Positions 1 through 12,645 of a stretch of 64,000 bases of DNA are shown here, piece after piece (position 1 is the stretch's first letter; the number at the start of each line of letters is the position of its first letter). The notes below the pieces were generated by a model, which saw only the letters and a program-made list of their open reading frames with translations, searched no databases and was not told the DNA's origin. The position numbers and the translations under genes are program-made. The stretch comes from Archilochus colubris (Eukaryota > Chordata > Aves > Apodiformes > Trochilidae): contig CM041084.1 of assembly GCA_023079485.1 (NCBI GenBank), forward strand, positions 67,861,709 to 67,925,708. Reading direction: 5' to 3'.

Positions 1-3000
1 AAACTCTTACTTTCACATACACCACAATCTGTGGCAGGGGGTACCAGCAGGGTACACAGGTTTTAGTGTGTCTAACATTCAGCGGGCAAAGGATGGGAAA
101 GGTAAAAGCATTCAGGGACAAATATCAGAAGGTTATAACAGGGGCCAAATTCAGTAGATAAGCAGTATTTGCAGTTTTGCAAACAGAAGTCTCAATTCCT
201 GAACTTTCACAAACAAACATACAGGCTTCAAAGGGCTTTTTTGTTCTGTTTTCCCCAAGAAATTACTGCCTTTTATATCTGATTACGAAAGGTGTTTTAC
301 TTTTGGAGGAAAAAGAGCAAGTTGTTTTGGTTCTTGGTGTTTTGTCGTTGGAAGACCAGGCCTCTTTTCTTTGGACAGAAGAATGTAAAAATACAGGCAA
401 TGAGAGAAACAACTGCAGGGAGAGAAAAATAATTTCTAGACTACTTGTAAACTCCATGCTCAAATGTTGCATAATTCTATCAGTCAACTCAATACCTAGC
501 AAACTTCTACTTCTATCAGGCTTTTCTGATTTTGGCTTCTTCTTTGGTATTAGGTTCATTGTATTTTTGCTCAATATTAGATTCTACTCTGCTAAGCTAT
601 AATTACTAAACAGAAAAGAAACAGGGTACGGGAAAGAAAAGGACATGTAAAGGAAGAGCTGACAACAAGAAAAGAAAATACTGAATTTTAGCAGCTGATC
701 ATAAGTTGGCCTTGGATGAAAAAGTAGTTATCTGTGACCAATTTTTCAGTATCATGCTGCTGAAGGATTATTGCTGTCTTTGCAAGTTCCAGTGCTTGTA
801 AAGCTTAAGTTTTTGCTGCTGCTGTTCCTTATTACCAGTAGCAAAATACGGATCTCAAAGTTGGCTGATGGGTGACATAGCTGATTAAAATTTTTGTACT
901 TCATGCAATGTTATTTGTCAATGCCTCATCTGATATCTATTTGGCCTCCAGTATTTCTCTTGTTTGCTAGCCATTATCTTGATATATTCTTTGGGATGTC
1001 TCAGGATGCCTTTCCAGCAAGAGGAATTTTATTTACCCTTTACAGCCTTCAAAAAAAAACCCAAAAAAACCACCAAAAAACCCCAACCACCCAAAAACAA
1101 ACGCAAAAAAATGGTTGGATACGGTATGCATGTGTACTTGCCTCAGTCTTAGAGTACAGGCCTCTACCTAACATGAGCAATAACCTGAGAGCTGGTTGCA
1201 CAGATTAATTCTGTGGGTGATTTTGTGCTGCCTTCACCTTGTAAGTGAACAAAATCCCTTTGGAAATCTCCTTCTCCACCCAGGCTTATGTTAAAATGCA
1301 ATCAAGTGATCACAGGTGCTGCGACATAAATAATTTGCAGCAGTGAATATTATAGCAAGGACACAGCGAGTAAGGGTTGCAATTGATCTACAAAAAGTTG
1401 GAGAAGCCCAAGCCCATCTCTTCACTGGGACAGGAACTCTGAGGAGTAAGAACCACTTAAATGTCAACACGAATTATTTACATAATGATTGTTTTAATGC
1501 TACTGGCCCTTGCTGTTAGATATTGAGGTGGAATGCAACACAGTGGACTTATTTGCATTATAATTCTTTTCTTTCAAGAAAACCCTTTCACAGAACACAT
1601 ACAGAGCAGTGTCACCTGCATCAAGGTGCTAAATACTCTGCAGAATTTCAGCTTTTGTTATGGCACAGAAACTTTGCAGTACTCACAGCTACAGAACAGG
1701 TACCAGAATCTGAATGCACCCTAGAATAAAGGTTCTGAAGGCTCATGTATACAGATAGGTTTTCTGGCTGAGGGTAGGTCATATGATGTATGCAATCCAT
1801 ATATCGTATAAAGCCCTCTGAGGGTGTTATTACTTATTCTGGAAATCCTAGTTGGAATGATTCCTTGAGATTTGTGCAATCCTTTATATGCCATGCTAAA
1901 ATAAAAGGAAGATACCCATGCTTAGAAAGATTTTAGTGATTTGTCATTATATGCTTGTATCAATAAACATCTTTAAAAAAACCCAGGATGCTACAACTCA
2001 TTTCTTTTGGTAGACTTAGAGATTGGTACACTGCTGTCATGTTTGACTGGACCCTGGCTACATTCTATCTGGGGACAGCTCTGCTTTCTATTTTGCATTT
2101 ATTAGTATTTGGACAGAGGCAGGAAAGGGGGCAACAACCATTTATACTGAAATTTTGTCACCTATATGGGGCAGCATCTTTGTTTGCTTTGTTAGTGTAG
2201 CAAGAAAAAATGGTGATTTACAGTACAAAGAGATTGGTTTTACGGTTAGAGGGCAAAACTGCCTTAATCCTGATTCTGCTGTCAGACTTCTTTTGTTTTG
2301 CTGCACAGAATGCTCCAAGAAGGCTGCATTTCCATTTTCAAATGGGTTTCTGCAAGGTTACTACTTATTACAGAAACACAGTTGGAGTGATTCTCTGAAT
2401 CTTCTCATATTTTTGGAATTTTAATGCTTTGCCAACTTCCTTAACGTGGCCAAAAACACTGTATAGCTTAAGGTAACAAAACCAAAATATTATATAAAAC
2501 TAAGCCAGAAAATACTGTTAGCACTTACAGGATGTAGTAAAAGAAGAACATATAAACACATTTTAAATAAAAATTTCTGCAAGATGGAGAAGTAATAGCA
2601 GCTTCAGGTCATATTCTTTATAACCACAGCAGCTGTATTAGTTATTAAGATCTGATATGATCACAGGAATCCTTTGATTTCCCACACAAATTATTGAGTA
2701 ATATGTTGTGAAATGAAAAGTATCATGTTAATTTTTAGAAATAAGTTTCTTGAAATGGGTTGCTCAAGGCAAAGTGCCAATACTGTATTAGCTAGAAAAT
2801 TTTCTAAGAAACTATCATTACTGTAATCTCCTCAGTTAAACCACTTAGCACAGACGTCAGTTTTTATATATACTTTAACTAAACTTACATGATTCTTGGC
2901 TGCAAACATCTTATGGCAGGGTTTTGGAATAAAAACATACTGCTTTATAATTAATTCCCATTGCTGAAGCTTTATGTATATTGCAGAAGAAATGGAAGAA

Positions 3001-3236
3001 TATATTTCCCAGAATAGTGTTCATCTGCCCAGTTTTAAATCATCCCAGTTTAAATCATGCTCAGTTTCATCATGGCCCAGTTTTAAACCTTTGTTTGTTC
3101 TTTTGCTAATGTGATGTCTGCTGGAAACAACCTGCTTAGCAGGTTAACTTTTTACTGCACAACATCTAAGGAAAACAGCTTTTGCATATATATAATACAA
3201 CTATATTTTAAAATATGTATCCCAAGATAAATTTAC

Positions 3237-3403
3237 CTGCATAAGATCCACAGCATCTTTTGCATCTCTCTCAAAGAAATCTGGAGGAAAATCTCGAGGT
3301 GGAGGAATGGACTGTCCATATCCCCGAGGATCCCAAGCAACAATTGTGAAAAGTTCCTTATTCATGGACTTAAGCTGTGGTCCAAAATCAGTCTGACCAC
3401 TCC
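3237..3403 (-). CDS. BPHL: BPHL coding exon 3 (residues 69-124)
   Basis: Acceptor TTTCAG before 3403, donor GTAAAT from 3236; 167 nt ending in phase 0 after CAG. Encodes SGQTDFGPQL, the strand AWDPRGYGQS (the conserved D-x-R-G-x-G turn of alpha/beta hydrolases) and FFERDAKDAVDLM. The next exon, with the Gly-x-Ser-x-Gly elbow, is not in the window. Confidence 0.95.
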
Positions 3404-6400
3404 CTGAAACATCACAATTTTTCAAGTAAAGTAACCACGATGTAAAACATACATAGTATACATGCACTAAATAGAAACTTGGAAAAGTAGTGTCCTAATT
3501 CTGAAAAAGAGGTTATCCATCAACTGAAGTACATTTTAGCTCTAATTGTAACTAAGCATTGCAACTCTCAGACAGGATGTACCACAATAAGAATCTTCAG
3601 AACTGCCTCCAAAATACTCATGCCTATCATAACTGGTTTGCTCTGTAAGCTTAAAAAAACTCCTGCTTTAAACAGATGCTTTAATACAGAATCTTAAACT
3701 TAGTTACCTAGGCAGGGATATATCTTTAAGAGATTTAAAGCACTAGCATGGTCATCTCTGTTTATCTGGACAGCCCAGATGAAACTGAAATTTGAGGAAT
3801 ATACTGACTCAAGCTACAAATTTGTAGGTGAAATGTGCTGTGTGACACAGTTGATCTGATTCAATAAAACACTTATATGAGTGTTACTAATGGTGCTTAA
3901 AGCTGAGCTTTAAATACTTCACTGCCTGAGGAGACAGTAGTGACAAAAAAGCCCAAAACTGAAAATTTTGATTTTTCTAAGATGTGTATTACCAAAATAA
4001 GTCAAATGCAGCAATTTTCCTGATGTAGAAGAGTTTTTTGCTTGTTTTTTTTTTTTTATTCATGGATCAGAACTTCAAAAGATTAAGGAAATTACTGCAC
4101 ACTATTGCACTAAGCTCTATATGAAGAGCATGAAGGTAAGACTGTTTATTTCTATTTGCATAATGGTCATGTAGTAACAGTATCACATGCTACTTGATTA
4201 AAACCAGTTCAGATTTAATGTGTTTTATTTAATGTGTTTTATTTATTTGGAAAACAAATAGCAACTTAGCCATCCCTTGTTGTATTACAAAAAGGCTGTT
4301 TCAGGGCACTTAGGATTTTGGTTTGTGTACTTGGTGAAATATGTCCTCAGATACCTCTTTCTATACCATCAACTGGTTTAAATTATAAAAAGGCTCTATG
4401 TAGTATGCTATGATAATCTGACTACATCCTGATATGATCTATTGCAACACCGATTAGTAACTAGATTCAGAAGCAAAATATAATGTTTGAAGAATAGCAG
4501 TGCAACCTGATTAATATTTACCATGTATTCTTACGTAGGCTTTGTATGAAACTCTACACTATATGCACACACTTGTCATACTATAATTTTAAACAATACA
4601 CAAGGCTGAGAGCAAATCTGAACACATTTTCCTGGCTTTCTTAGTATTTTTCCAGTTAGCAAGAGAAGCAACACTTTTGTTTTAATGTAGTTTACAAATA
4701 GTCTAGAAACTAATTAATTCTACTGACCTAAAGGCACTGATCTTGTTGCCACAGCATACGTATGTCTGTTAATACTGAATGCAGTATACAATAACACTGA
4801 AAACCTCATTATTGGTATAAATATTGGCAGAAGTATCTGACAGAATGTAAAATTCACTCTCACAAGTTTTCCCAAAATATTAAACCATAAGGTAAAGATA
4901 GTAACCCTATTACTCTTTGTAAAAACACTAGCTGTAATGTATACAATAGAAATGTATAATAATAATATCAAAACTGAAGAAATACATTATTTCTATTTAA
5001 GGAGCTGGCATTGGCGACAGGATTACTATTTTAAAAAGCTATTTAGAATGTGTAGGTTAAAGCATATGCCTACTAGAGCAAACTTTGCATTAATTTTCCA
5101 TCCTCCTCTTGAGAATTCCTTGAAAGAAAGAACCACTTCACAAAGACTAAAAAATGTTGCTGCCAAGAACAATAAATGTTTCCTGCTCTTCAGTTCTTGA
5201 CATTCTATCATCTTGATCCAGTAACTCAGTTCAGCATGCATTCAACTCTGAGCACAGTAATGGTCCTACTGACAGACTGCCATAACTACTAGTAAGTCTG
5301 ATTGGTACTTTAGAACTGCAAGAACCCAGGGAAGAAAGGTTGATTTCAAATTTGAAAATTATTAATTTTAAAAAATATTATCAAAAGCAGTGATCTTGAT
5401 GGACAGATACCACTTAGCAAGCAGAATCTGCTGTCCATGTCAAAAAAGCTGTTGAGAATCTTAATGATGTTGCCCTGAATAACCAAAACATAGAAGTACA
5501 TTTTTAAGAAAAAATCATCTTTTTTGCTATTATAATAAACTGCAAGCGCTGCATTATATCTGTTAATTAAATTGGAATACACCTGATTTCTAAAGAGGAA
5601 TGCATAATTCGGCCTATATAATGAATATAGGTGACCTGATTTTTCTCCCCGATTATTGTGTACCCTGTGGAGCTATCTGCCACCTGTGCTGGACAACTTT
5701 GCACAGTTAAGTTGAAAAGTGTGAGTGACAATTACACAAGTTCAGATATTGCATAGAAAGTGCCTAGTGAGATAAATGAAATCATTACAAACAGCAAACT
5801 GGTTGCAATAACTCTGCCTTTTCCTAACGTTTATATGTGTAGCAATTTTTCAAATGACAGTGCTCCATAATCAGTTGTTGACCATATTTCAAAATAGTTT
5901 TTTGAACTCTAGCTTGAAACCAGATGGTGAAAGAGGTGGTTGCTCTACAAAGATAAGACAAAAATCTCCAGACCTAACATTCCAGGAAGCAGAAGAACTG
6001 CATGGCTTCCTTCTCCTGTTTGCTGATAATGCAGATGGACTCCATTCACTTGGATTTTAGCAGATTTTACTGAAGTCCTAGGGATGGGGGAAGCGTAGAG
6101 AAATAAGAAAACATTCAGACGGTTAATTCTCATTATTACATGATCATTCAAGGAATACAGAATAACCACTTTTTCTAGATGTTAACGATGCTTATTAGTG
6201 GGTCACTTGCCTTTCACATGTGCGGAGAAAACTAAATAAGAAATTTGTCAGGAGCAGAAAAGTATTCAGTTGTGACCACTATGTAATATTTGTGATTTCA
6301 CAAATGTAGTTAAACTACTCTAAGCTAAAGGAGAGAAAAAACCCCAAACAATTCTAGACTATAAAATAAGGGGAATATAAAAGCAGTTCTACACAGCTCC

Positions 6401-8801
6401 AGAATTGTGTTGAGAGAAATATATTAGAGAGGAAAAACCTCATTCTGTCAAAGCATAACTTTTGGAAAGGCTGCTATTCACCTTGTAATTACTAAATTGA
6501 GCTTCTCCATCTGGCAAAGAAACCACAATCTATTATTATGGTTCCTCATGAACCTCATAAGGAAAACGAAAATTAACAATAGCTTGTGAGCTCAGGTTCC
6601 CAGTACCTAAGTGGCAGCCAAAGAACAGAACCTGTTCAACATAAAGCCATTTGGATTTTACATAAAATATTGCTCGACATAGCACAGCTAGTCATGCCAC
6701 ATGCTTAACTGTGACTTTGCATTATAGGATCAGATCTTCCTACCTGTGCTGATGCGATTTAAGAACTGGAGTACAAACACAGATTTGTGACAAGACACAG
6801 TTCAAAGAAACTTATTGTTATAACTTCAGTGAGTTTTCCTGAGTCGTGGCCATCAAGTACGTGAAAGGGCCTACAGGAAATGTGGAGGACTTTTTACAAG
6901 GGAATGTAGTGACAGGACAGGGGGGGAATGGCATTAAACTGGAAGAGGGGAATTTTAAGTTAGATACAAGGAAAAAATTCTTCATTGTGAGGTTGTTGAG
7001 ACACTGGCACAGGTTGCCCAGGGAAGTTGTGGCTGCCCCCTTTCTAAAGTGTTCAAGGCCAGGTTGGATGGGGCTTGGAGCAACCTGAGCTGGTGCGAGG
7101 TGTCCCTGCCCATGGCAGGGGGTTGGAACTAGGGGTTCTTTAAGGTCCCTTCCCTCCCAAACCACTCTGTGAGGAAATGTGATTCAAGTGATTAGTTTTT
7201 TTGTTACTTAAACCTTAAGTCCATATATCATACCTGATGTGGCTCTATACTTCACAACTTGAGTTCTGAATGTAGCATTCAGATGGTCTTCTTACCCCCT
7301 TTTTTGAATATCTGACTGACCACTTATAAAACATTTTGGTCTGTTTGTTGTTTGGTACTCATTTCAATGGATTATTTTATCAGAGATTTTACTACAGCAA
7401 ATGAGCACTTGCATTTTCTAATTTTTACAGAAAAATGTGTTGGGTTTTTTTTTTACTTATGATTAGTCATTGTCAAAAACACTTCCAGTTTTGAACAAAA
7501 CTGAAACAATCACAATCCTGGGTTTTTTGTTTGTTTTTTTTTTAAAAGGTTACCAATATGTAGACAAAGGGTGTACATACTGCTTTCCTGATTCAGATGC
7601 TAGATTTTTTTACACAGTTCTACATTTTTTTAGGATTAATGATTAACACTGGGGACTTGAGAACTTTGCTGAGTTTGTGATGCTTTTCTATTCTTGGATT
7701 GTGCTTCAGTGCAAAGTCCAATAAAATCTAGGAGTTTCAAAAGTATTTTTAATACTTTCTGGACTAAGGAAAAATGAGTTGTTTTGTTGTTTTTTTTAAG
7801 TACTGAGAAACCGGATAAGCCTAAAACATATTTGGTTTTCCCTACACGAAGGTTCTGAGAGTCTGCAATCACCTTAGTATGCTTTTCAGCACGATGATAT
7901 CACATTTGTCAAGTTTTCATGAAGACTGCATTTTCCATGTGTTACCATACTCAGCAATTATGTTAAAACAAAACAACTCACTATTTTGTTACTGAATTAG
8001 TAGCGTTAAGGTTTATACATTTCTTTGAGAAGCACTGTAAACATACTGCCTAAGCTTACCGAGGCAGTACAGATGCAGGGTAGGCATGTCTCGTACTTCA
8101 CCTCATACTCTGTATGAGCCACTGAACCTGGGAACTACCTTTCTCTTCCAGCTGTGCTACAATACAACTTAATATCTGCGTGGGCTAAAAAAAAAGAACG
8201 GCTTTACGTCCATTTTCCTTAACAGAATTTGCAGAATAAGCAGTGTTATACATATTACGTATGCATAATGTATGTACATATACTCTGCTTGCAACCTCGG
8301 CGACCTCCGGTATTGGCAGGTGGCAGAGAAGCGGGGTGGTCAGCAACACCTCCTGCCTTGCAGGGGGAAAATGGACTCGCAGAGGGAGGGGCAGCTCCTG
8401 GCAGCACAGGGAAAGCGGCTAAGAATTAGAACAGCGAGACGAACTCGCTGTTCGTATCCCCAAGCGAGACGAACCTCCCCGCCTAGCCGCAGGCACAAGC
8501 ACCGCAGGCTGCTACCAGAGTCCCCCACCTTGTCACGCCGCCCTGTCACTCCTGCCTTGCCCGTCCTCCCTCCTCCCCAACCCCCTACTTCCGTCCGGGA
8601 ACACCCACCCCGGCCTGTCAAATGTCACCTTCCGCAAGCCCAGGGCGGAGGGGAGGGACAAGGGGAAGCGGGGAAAGGAAACGGCTGTGGTTTTTTTTAC
8701 CCGTAGGAGGCAGCCGGTCCCCGGGGCGTGAGAGGAGCGGCCGGGGCGAGCGTCTGCAGCAGCAGCGCCCGGAGGGCCCGGCCAGTACTGCGCCAAGACA
8801 T
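3237..8801 (-). CDS. BPHL: BPHL, biphenyl hydrolase-like protein (valacyclovirase), 5' part only
   Basis: Alpha/beta-hydrolase that in mammals hydrolyses amino-acid ester prodrugs and homocysteine thiolactone. Three coding exons are present (8701-8801, 5974-6077, 3237-3403); joined, they give residues 1-124 without a stop. Residues 1-34 are arginine-rich with no acidic residue, as in a mitochondrial presequence. Residues 35-124 match the family start: VNGVHLHYQQTGEG, then LLLPGMLG (oxyanion-loop strand), then VAWDPRGYGQS and FFERDAKDAVDLM. All junctions are GT-AG and in phase. The nucleophile elbow and the catalytic Ser, Asp and His lie in later exons, which were not found between 1 and 3236 and should lie beyond the left edge. 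The start is the first ATG in a CpG-rich block, and the sequence around the exon 1/2 join (AASYGTSVKSAK) resembles human BPHL. Next gene upstream is RIPK1, same strand. Confidence 0.93.
5974..6077 (-). CDS. BPHL: BPHL coding exon 2 (residues 34-69)
   Basis: Acceptor CCTAG before 6077, donor GT at 5973-5972; 104 nt, entered with two bases of a codon already used and left with one. Encodes TSVKSAKIQVNGVHLHYQQ and then the LLLPGML strand and loop before the first helix of the hydrolase fold. Confidence 0.95.
6855..7172 (+). mobile_element. CR1 LINE 3'-end fragment in BPHL intron 1
   Basis: The plus strand reads through typical CR1 3' sequence: AAAGGGCCTACAGGAAA, GACTTTTTACAAGGG, a stretch corresponding to 'lrhWhrLPrEVV', GTTCAAGGCCAGGTTGGATGG, and GGTCCCTTCC near the end. 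It ends close to 7172 without clear octamer repeats. It is 5'-truncated like most CR1 copies, and indels break its reading frame, so it is not recent. Confidence 0.85.
8429..8453. repeat. perfect 10-bp inverted repeat in BPHL intron 1
   Basis: GAACAGCGAG (8429-8438), a 5-base loop, then CTCGCTGTTC (8444-8453). The 11-mer GCGAGACGAAC found here (8434-8444) recurs at 8464-8474. It sits in the CpG-rich block just downstream of BPHL exon 1. Function unknown; it could be a binding site or a transcribed hairpin. Confidence 0.8.
8701..8801 (-). CDS. BPHL: BPHL coding exon 1 (residues 1-34)
   Basis: Starts at ATG 8801-8799 and ends in TAC-GG before the donor GT at 8700-8699. It encodes a short peptide with four Arg and many Ala/Leu, typical of a mitochondrial targeting sequence. 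The GG end joins the G of the next exon to make Gly34. It lies inside the CpG-rich block that should be the promoter. Confidence 0.9.
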
Positions 8802-9030
8802 TTTGCACGCCGAGGGCACCCCAAAGGGGAACGGTGGACACAGAAGGGGTGGAGAGAGAAGGGGTGGAGAGAGAAGGGGAGGCGGGGCGACCACCCCACT
8901 TCCCCTGCTTAGAAGGGGGGGCTCACCGCCCCGCTGTGCCAGCTCACGCCAGTGCCTGCGGGCTCTGCAGTTGCTCGCTGAGGCGGTGCCCTGGCACTGA
9001 GTGCAGCCAGCGGGGCACTGGGCGCTTTGA

Positions 9031-9285
9031 TCACACAGGATCACAGAATCAGCCGGGTTGGAAAGGACCTCTGGGATCATCAAGTCCAGCCCTTGATCCA
9101 ATACCGCCGTGGTTACCAGACTATGGCACCGAGTGCCACAATCAGTCTCTTCTTAAAAACTGCCAGGGATGGAATATCCACCACCTCTCTGTAAAGTCTT
9201 CCTAATATCCCACCTAAACCTCTGCTGTCAGAGGGTCAGACCGTGCCCTCTTGTCTTACTGGTAGCAGTCACCCTCCGGGTGCTG
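9031..9285 (-). mobile_element. CR1 LINE 3' fragment upstream of BPHL
   Basis: The plus strand shows the reverse complement of a CR1 3' end: ATCACAGAATC, GGGTTGGAAAGGACCT, GGGATCATCAAGTCCAG, then the 'ccaccacctc' and 'ttcctaatatcccacctaaacct' blocks. Degeneration increases past 9240. It abuts the CpG island, within 250 bp of the BPHL start codon. Confidence 0.85.
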
Positions 9286-9534
9286 GAAGCTGGTTCCCCT
9301 GAGAGGCAGGAGGGACCCTGGGGACCTCCGTGCTCAGCACACACACAGCCCCAGCCCCCCAAGCTCTGAGGTGAGATGGGGGAGTGCGACAGAGGCGGCA
9401 CGGCCCCTCCGCTGCCTGCACTCTGATTCCGGACAAAGGTGTCACTGAGAGCAGGGCGACTGTTGCTGAGGGGAGGGTTTGGAGCCCCGCTCACTAGTGG
9501 GGGTTAATGGTCACCTGTGTGATGGGAGCAGCAC

Positions 9535-10375
9535 GGTTGGCTGGTTGGTTGATTGGTTGGTTGGTGATTGGTTGTTTGTTTGGTTGGTGGTTGGTTGGTT
9601 AGTTGGTTGGTGGTTGGTTGGTTGGTTGGTGGTTGGTTGATTGGTTGATTGGTTGGCTGGTTGGTGTTTGGTTGCTTGGTTGCTTGGCTGGTTGGTTGAT
9701 TGGTTGTTTGGTTGATTGGTTCGTGGTTGGTTGCTTGGTTGGTTGATTGGTTGGTTGGTGGTTGGTTGATTGGTTGTTCGGTTGATTGGTTCGTGGTTGG
9801 TTGCTTGATTGGTTGGTGGTTTCTTGGTTGGTTGATTGGTTGGTTGATTGCTTGGTTGGTTGGTTGGTTGATTGGTTGGTGGTTGGTTGGTTGATTGGTT
9901 CGTGGTTGGTTGGTGGTTGGTTGATTGGTTGATTGGTTGGTTGATTGGTTGGTGGTTGGTTGGCTGATTGGTTGTTTGGTTGATTGGTTCATGGTTGGTT
10001 GCTTGGTTGGTTGATTGATTGCTTGGTTGATTGGTTGGTGGTTGGTTGGTTGATTGGTTCGTGGTTGGTTGGTTGGTTGATTGCTTGGTTGGTTGGTTGA
10101 TTGGTTGGTTAGTGGTTGGTTGGCTTGTGTTTGGTTGATTGGTTGGTTGGTGTTTGTTTGGTTGATGGGTTGATAGGTTGGTTGGTTGCTTGATTGGTTG
10201 GTGGTTGGTTGCTTGGTTGGTTGGTTGGTTGATTGCTTGGTTGATTGGTTGGTTGATTGGTTGGTTAGTGGTTGGTTGGCTTGTGTTTGGTTGATTGGTT
10301 GGTTGGTGTTTGTTTGGTTGATTGGTTGGCTGGGTGCTTGCTTGCTTGCTTGATTGGTTGGTGGTTGTTTGGCTG
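9535..10375. repeat. TTGG/TTGA tandem array (about 840 bp)
   Basis: Almost every base belongs to 4- or 8-base units of TTGG, TTGA, TTGC or GTGG type, read on the plus strand. A longer-period structure is visible: the block CTTGTGTTTGGTTGATTGG occurs at about 10124 and again at about 10280 (period near 156), and a TTGGTTCGTGGTTGGTTG block recurs at about 9718, 9788, 9897 and 10057. The minus strand reads Asn-Gln-Pro-Thr repeats with few stops, a side effect of the unit. The dense GG doublets could form two-layer G-quadruplexes on the plus strand. Confidence 0.95.
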
Positions 10376-12640
10376 GTTGCTGCTGAGGGAGCCATGAGGC
10401 GGTGTCGCCGATGTCTCTTCTGGCATCATTTTCCTCACAGGCAGTGTGATCCCCGAACTCACCTGTGACTCCCAGAAGGAAGAAAGCTCAGCCCCATTTG
10501 AGGGTTAGAGGTGGCAGCTCAGAGCCCTGACCTTTCTTGCTGCCTCAGGAGAGGAGGGCAGCATTAGGTCCTGCTGCAGGTCGTTAGCTGCAGTCTGGGA
10601 GAAGGGGTGCACTGTGACCACCTCTGTCTTCTGCTTGAGGTGTCTGCAGGGAGTGAAGATCTTTTCCCTGGGAAATACAAGGGACCAGGCTGTAAGCTGC
10701 ACCTCCATCTCTGCCCATTACTTGAGAAGCTCTATGGTCTGAGAGAAAACAGAAGATGTGGTGGTTCAGGTCTGCCTGGAGAAAAGCTCCCTGCACAGCT
10801 GGGACAGTGAAGGAAGCTCTAGGGACTACAGCTCTCTTAAGGTGATGCCTTCAGCATGCTGTCTCCAGGCCCTTGGCAGGACTCATTAACTCTGTCCTAC
10901 CAACATTAATCACGGTAAATGCTTATGGGCAAAGCACACATTCCCTGGGCAAGGGCTTTGGCCTGGCAGGTGACCATACTATTCGGGGACAGTGACCTCT
11001 GGAGTGGCCTGACTGCCTTTGCTCACTGCAGCACTTGGTTTTGCTTTCCTCTGGACCTCCTCACAGGCTGCTCATAAAGCACCAGTGAGACTGACCACTT
11101 TCTCTTGTGTCTGCTTTCCAAGTGTGGAGAAAAATGAGCAGGCTGAGCCACAGCCAGGGCAGTGGTGGAGAGGAGTGTGAAAGGTAGTGAGGAAAACAGC
11201 AAAAAACTGTAGATCTGCTACCAGTCCTCAAATAGCCCCAGTAAACTAGATCTTGTGCCTTATATACGGATGAGAAGGATGTACTCCAGTCTAGCAAGTG
11301 CTCAGTGACTGCCCTGAGAGTGAATACTTGTCAATTTTCTCACTCCATTGCTGTTTTGTTTTGTTTTGTTTTGTTTGCATGGGAGAGGTGAATGACAGTC
11401 ATAGTAAGTACTAACACATAAAGAGATTAACTCCATTGTGTGAGTATACTGATTTGGTTTATCCCCTGAGCAGATCAAACCACTTAAGATTAAGGTCTTT
11501 AGTATGGCTGATTAATAGCAATCTATTGTCAGGATAAGCTGCCTTCTCTCTTGCCCAGTGACATCTATGGTAGTTTCCTAGGCTCTTAGGCCACTTTTAG
11601 AGACTCTTCTTTGTGGTGAGTGTCACTGCCTATGTTTCTTTCTGGTGGAAAATGACTGGAGGTGACAGCTGACTATTCCATGTTTAAAGAAATAGAAGTA
11701 GCTTGGTTTTCTGTTACACAAAGTCTTTTGGTTTTTGGTTTTAGTTTGTTTGTTGATTTTTTTTTGTGTGTGTGGTGTGGTTTTTTTAATTCTGCAATTA
11801 CTATGAGTTTTTATTTAATGTTTCACTCTGGGCTTTAGAGAGAAAGGAATCAAACTTTTTATATCCAAATTCACTCCTATTAAAATGCCAGCCAGTCTGA
11901 TCTTCCTATACATCGTCTATCTATTAGACCTGAAGGAGATGTAACAACTCAGGACATGTGCAGAAGAACTGAGAAGGTAGAAAGGGCTCACACAATGTAG
12001 GGGCAGCAAAGATGTGATCAGAAAGGTGAAACCAGAAGCCCTCACCAGATGAAAGGACAGAGAGATGGGGAGGTGAATGAACCAGTTAAGAAAGGGTGAA
12101 GTTCCAGATGGGTTAACTCCACTGCCAGTGTAACAAAAGCTTGGTGGTCCCTTTGGAGAAAAGGCAGCATCAGCTGAAGTGTTGTACCACATTCCAGGCC
12201 TTCAATCACAGCTCTGCAGCATACAGGCCCTGTAAAGGGATGCTCTACCAAGTGCCTGGATCATGCGACCATTCTAACAGGCAATATCCTGCCTTCTTTG
12301 GCCTGTGGAAAGAAAATTTTTGTGCTGTTGGGGCAGAAATGGCCCCAACCTTATTTTTTCCATGTGGGGAAAATGATGGGTGCTATAATGGGTGATAGGA
12401 GAGAGCTGCTTTTGGGGAGAGAGTTGCTGTCTGGGACCACAGGGAAATGGCCACAGATGCAGCTGTGGAAGCAGAACTCTGCCAAGGCTGGATGTAGGTG
12501 GCAGATGATCTGGAGACAAAGCAAACCAAAACTCAATGGTTCAAACTGTGTTCAGCTTCTACTCAGCCCACCAGAACATCCAGTGAGGTAGATTTGGACA
12601 TAATGATAGGCAGCTGGGACAATTAAGAATTTCAGCTTAA
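10376..12640. other. BPHL-RIPK1 spacer, no gene seen
   Basis: Unique-looking sequence between the tandem array and the solo LTR. A (TTTTG)n run lies at about 11353-11377 and a T/TG-rich patch at 11730-11790. No exon with good splice sites and no repeat I recognise. Confidence 0.5.
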
Positions 12641-12645
12641 CTATT

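Larger units (their letters stand above)
1..8700 (-). other. BPHL: BPHL introns 1-3 and what they hold
   Basis: Intron 1 is 6078-8700, intron 2 is 3404-5973, and intron 3 runs from 3236 off the left edge. Apart from the CR1 piece at 6855-7172 and an inverted repeat at 8429-8453, only AT-rich sequence was seen, with short homopolymers: an A/C-rich patch at 1049-1110 and T runs near 4043, 7445 and 7528. The open frames on both strands here are short and resemble nothing known. Confidence 0.7.
8270..9020 (-). promoter_or_regulatory. BPHL: CpG-rich promoter region of BPHL
   Basis: Sequence is strongly GC- and CpG-rich, unlike the flanks, and contains BPHL exon 1. Upstream of the start codon (8802-8900) is a GC-box-like run (GGAGGCGGGGCG, about 8879-8890) and a near-perfect tandem of a 16-base AGAAGGGGTGGAGAGA unit at about 8842-8880. 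No TATA box was seen; transcription probably starts in 8805-8950. Boundaries are by eye. Confidence 0.7.

Noticed and set aside
1..3236. Searched for the next BPHL exon (nucleophile elbow)
   Set aside because: No minus-strand stretch encoding a GWSDGG-like motif with splice sites was found, so it is presumed to lie outside the window.
8272..9205. Several overlapping open frames around BPHL exon 1
   Set aside because: Only the minus-strand frame from 8801 to 8701 splices in phase to the next BPHL exon; the others are shadows in a GC-rich block.
9511..10395. 294-codon minus-strand frame of Asn-Gln-Pro-Thr repeats
   Set aside because: It is a direct translation of the TTGG-type microsatellite; the start and end follow the array and two frames are open at once.
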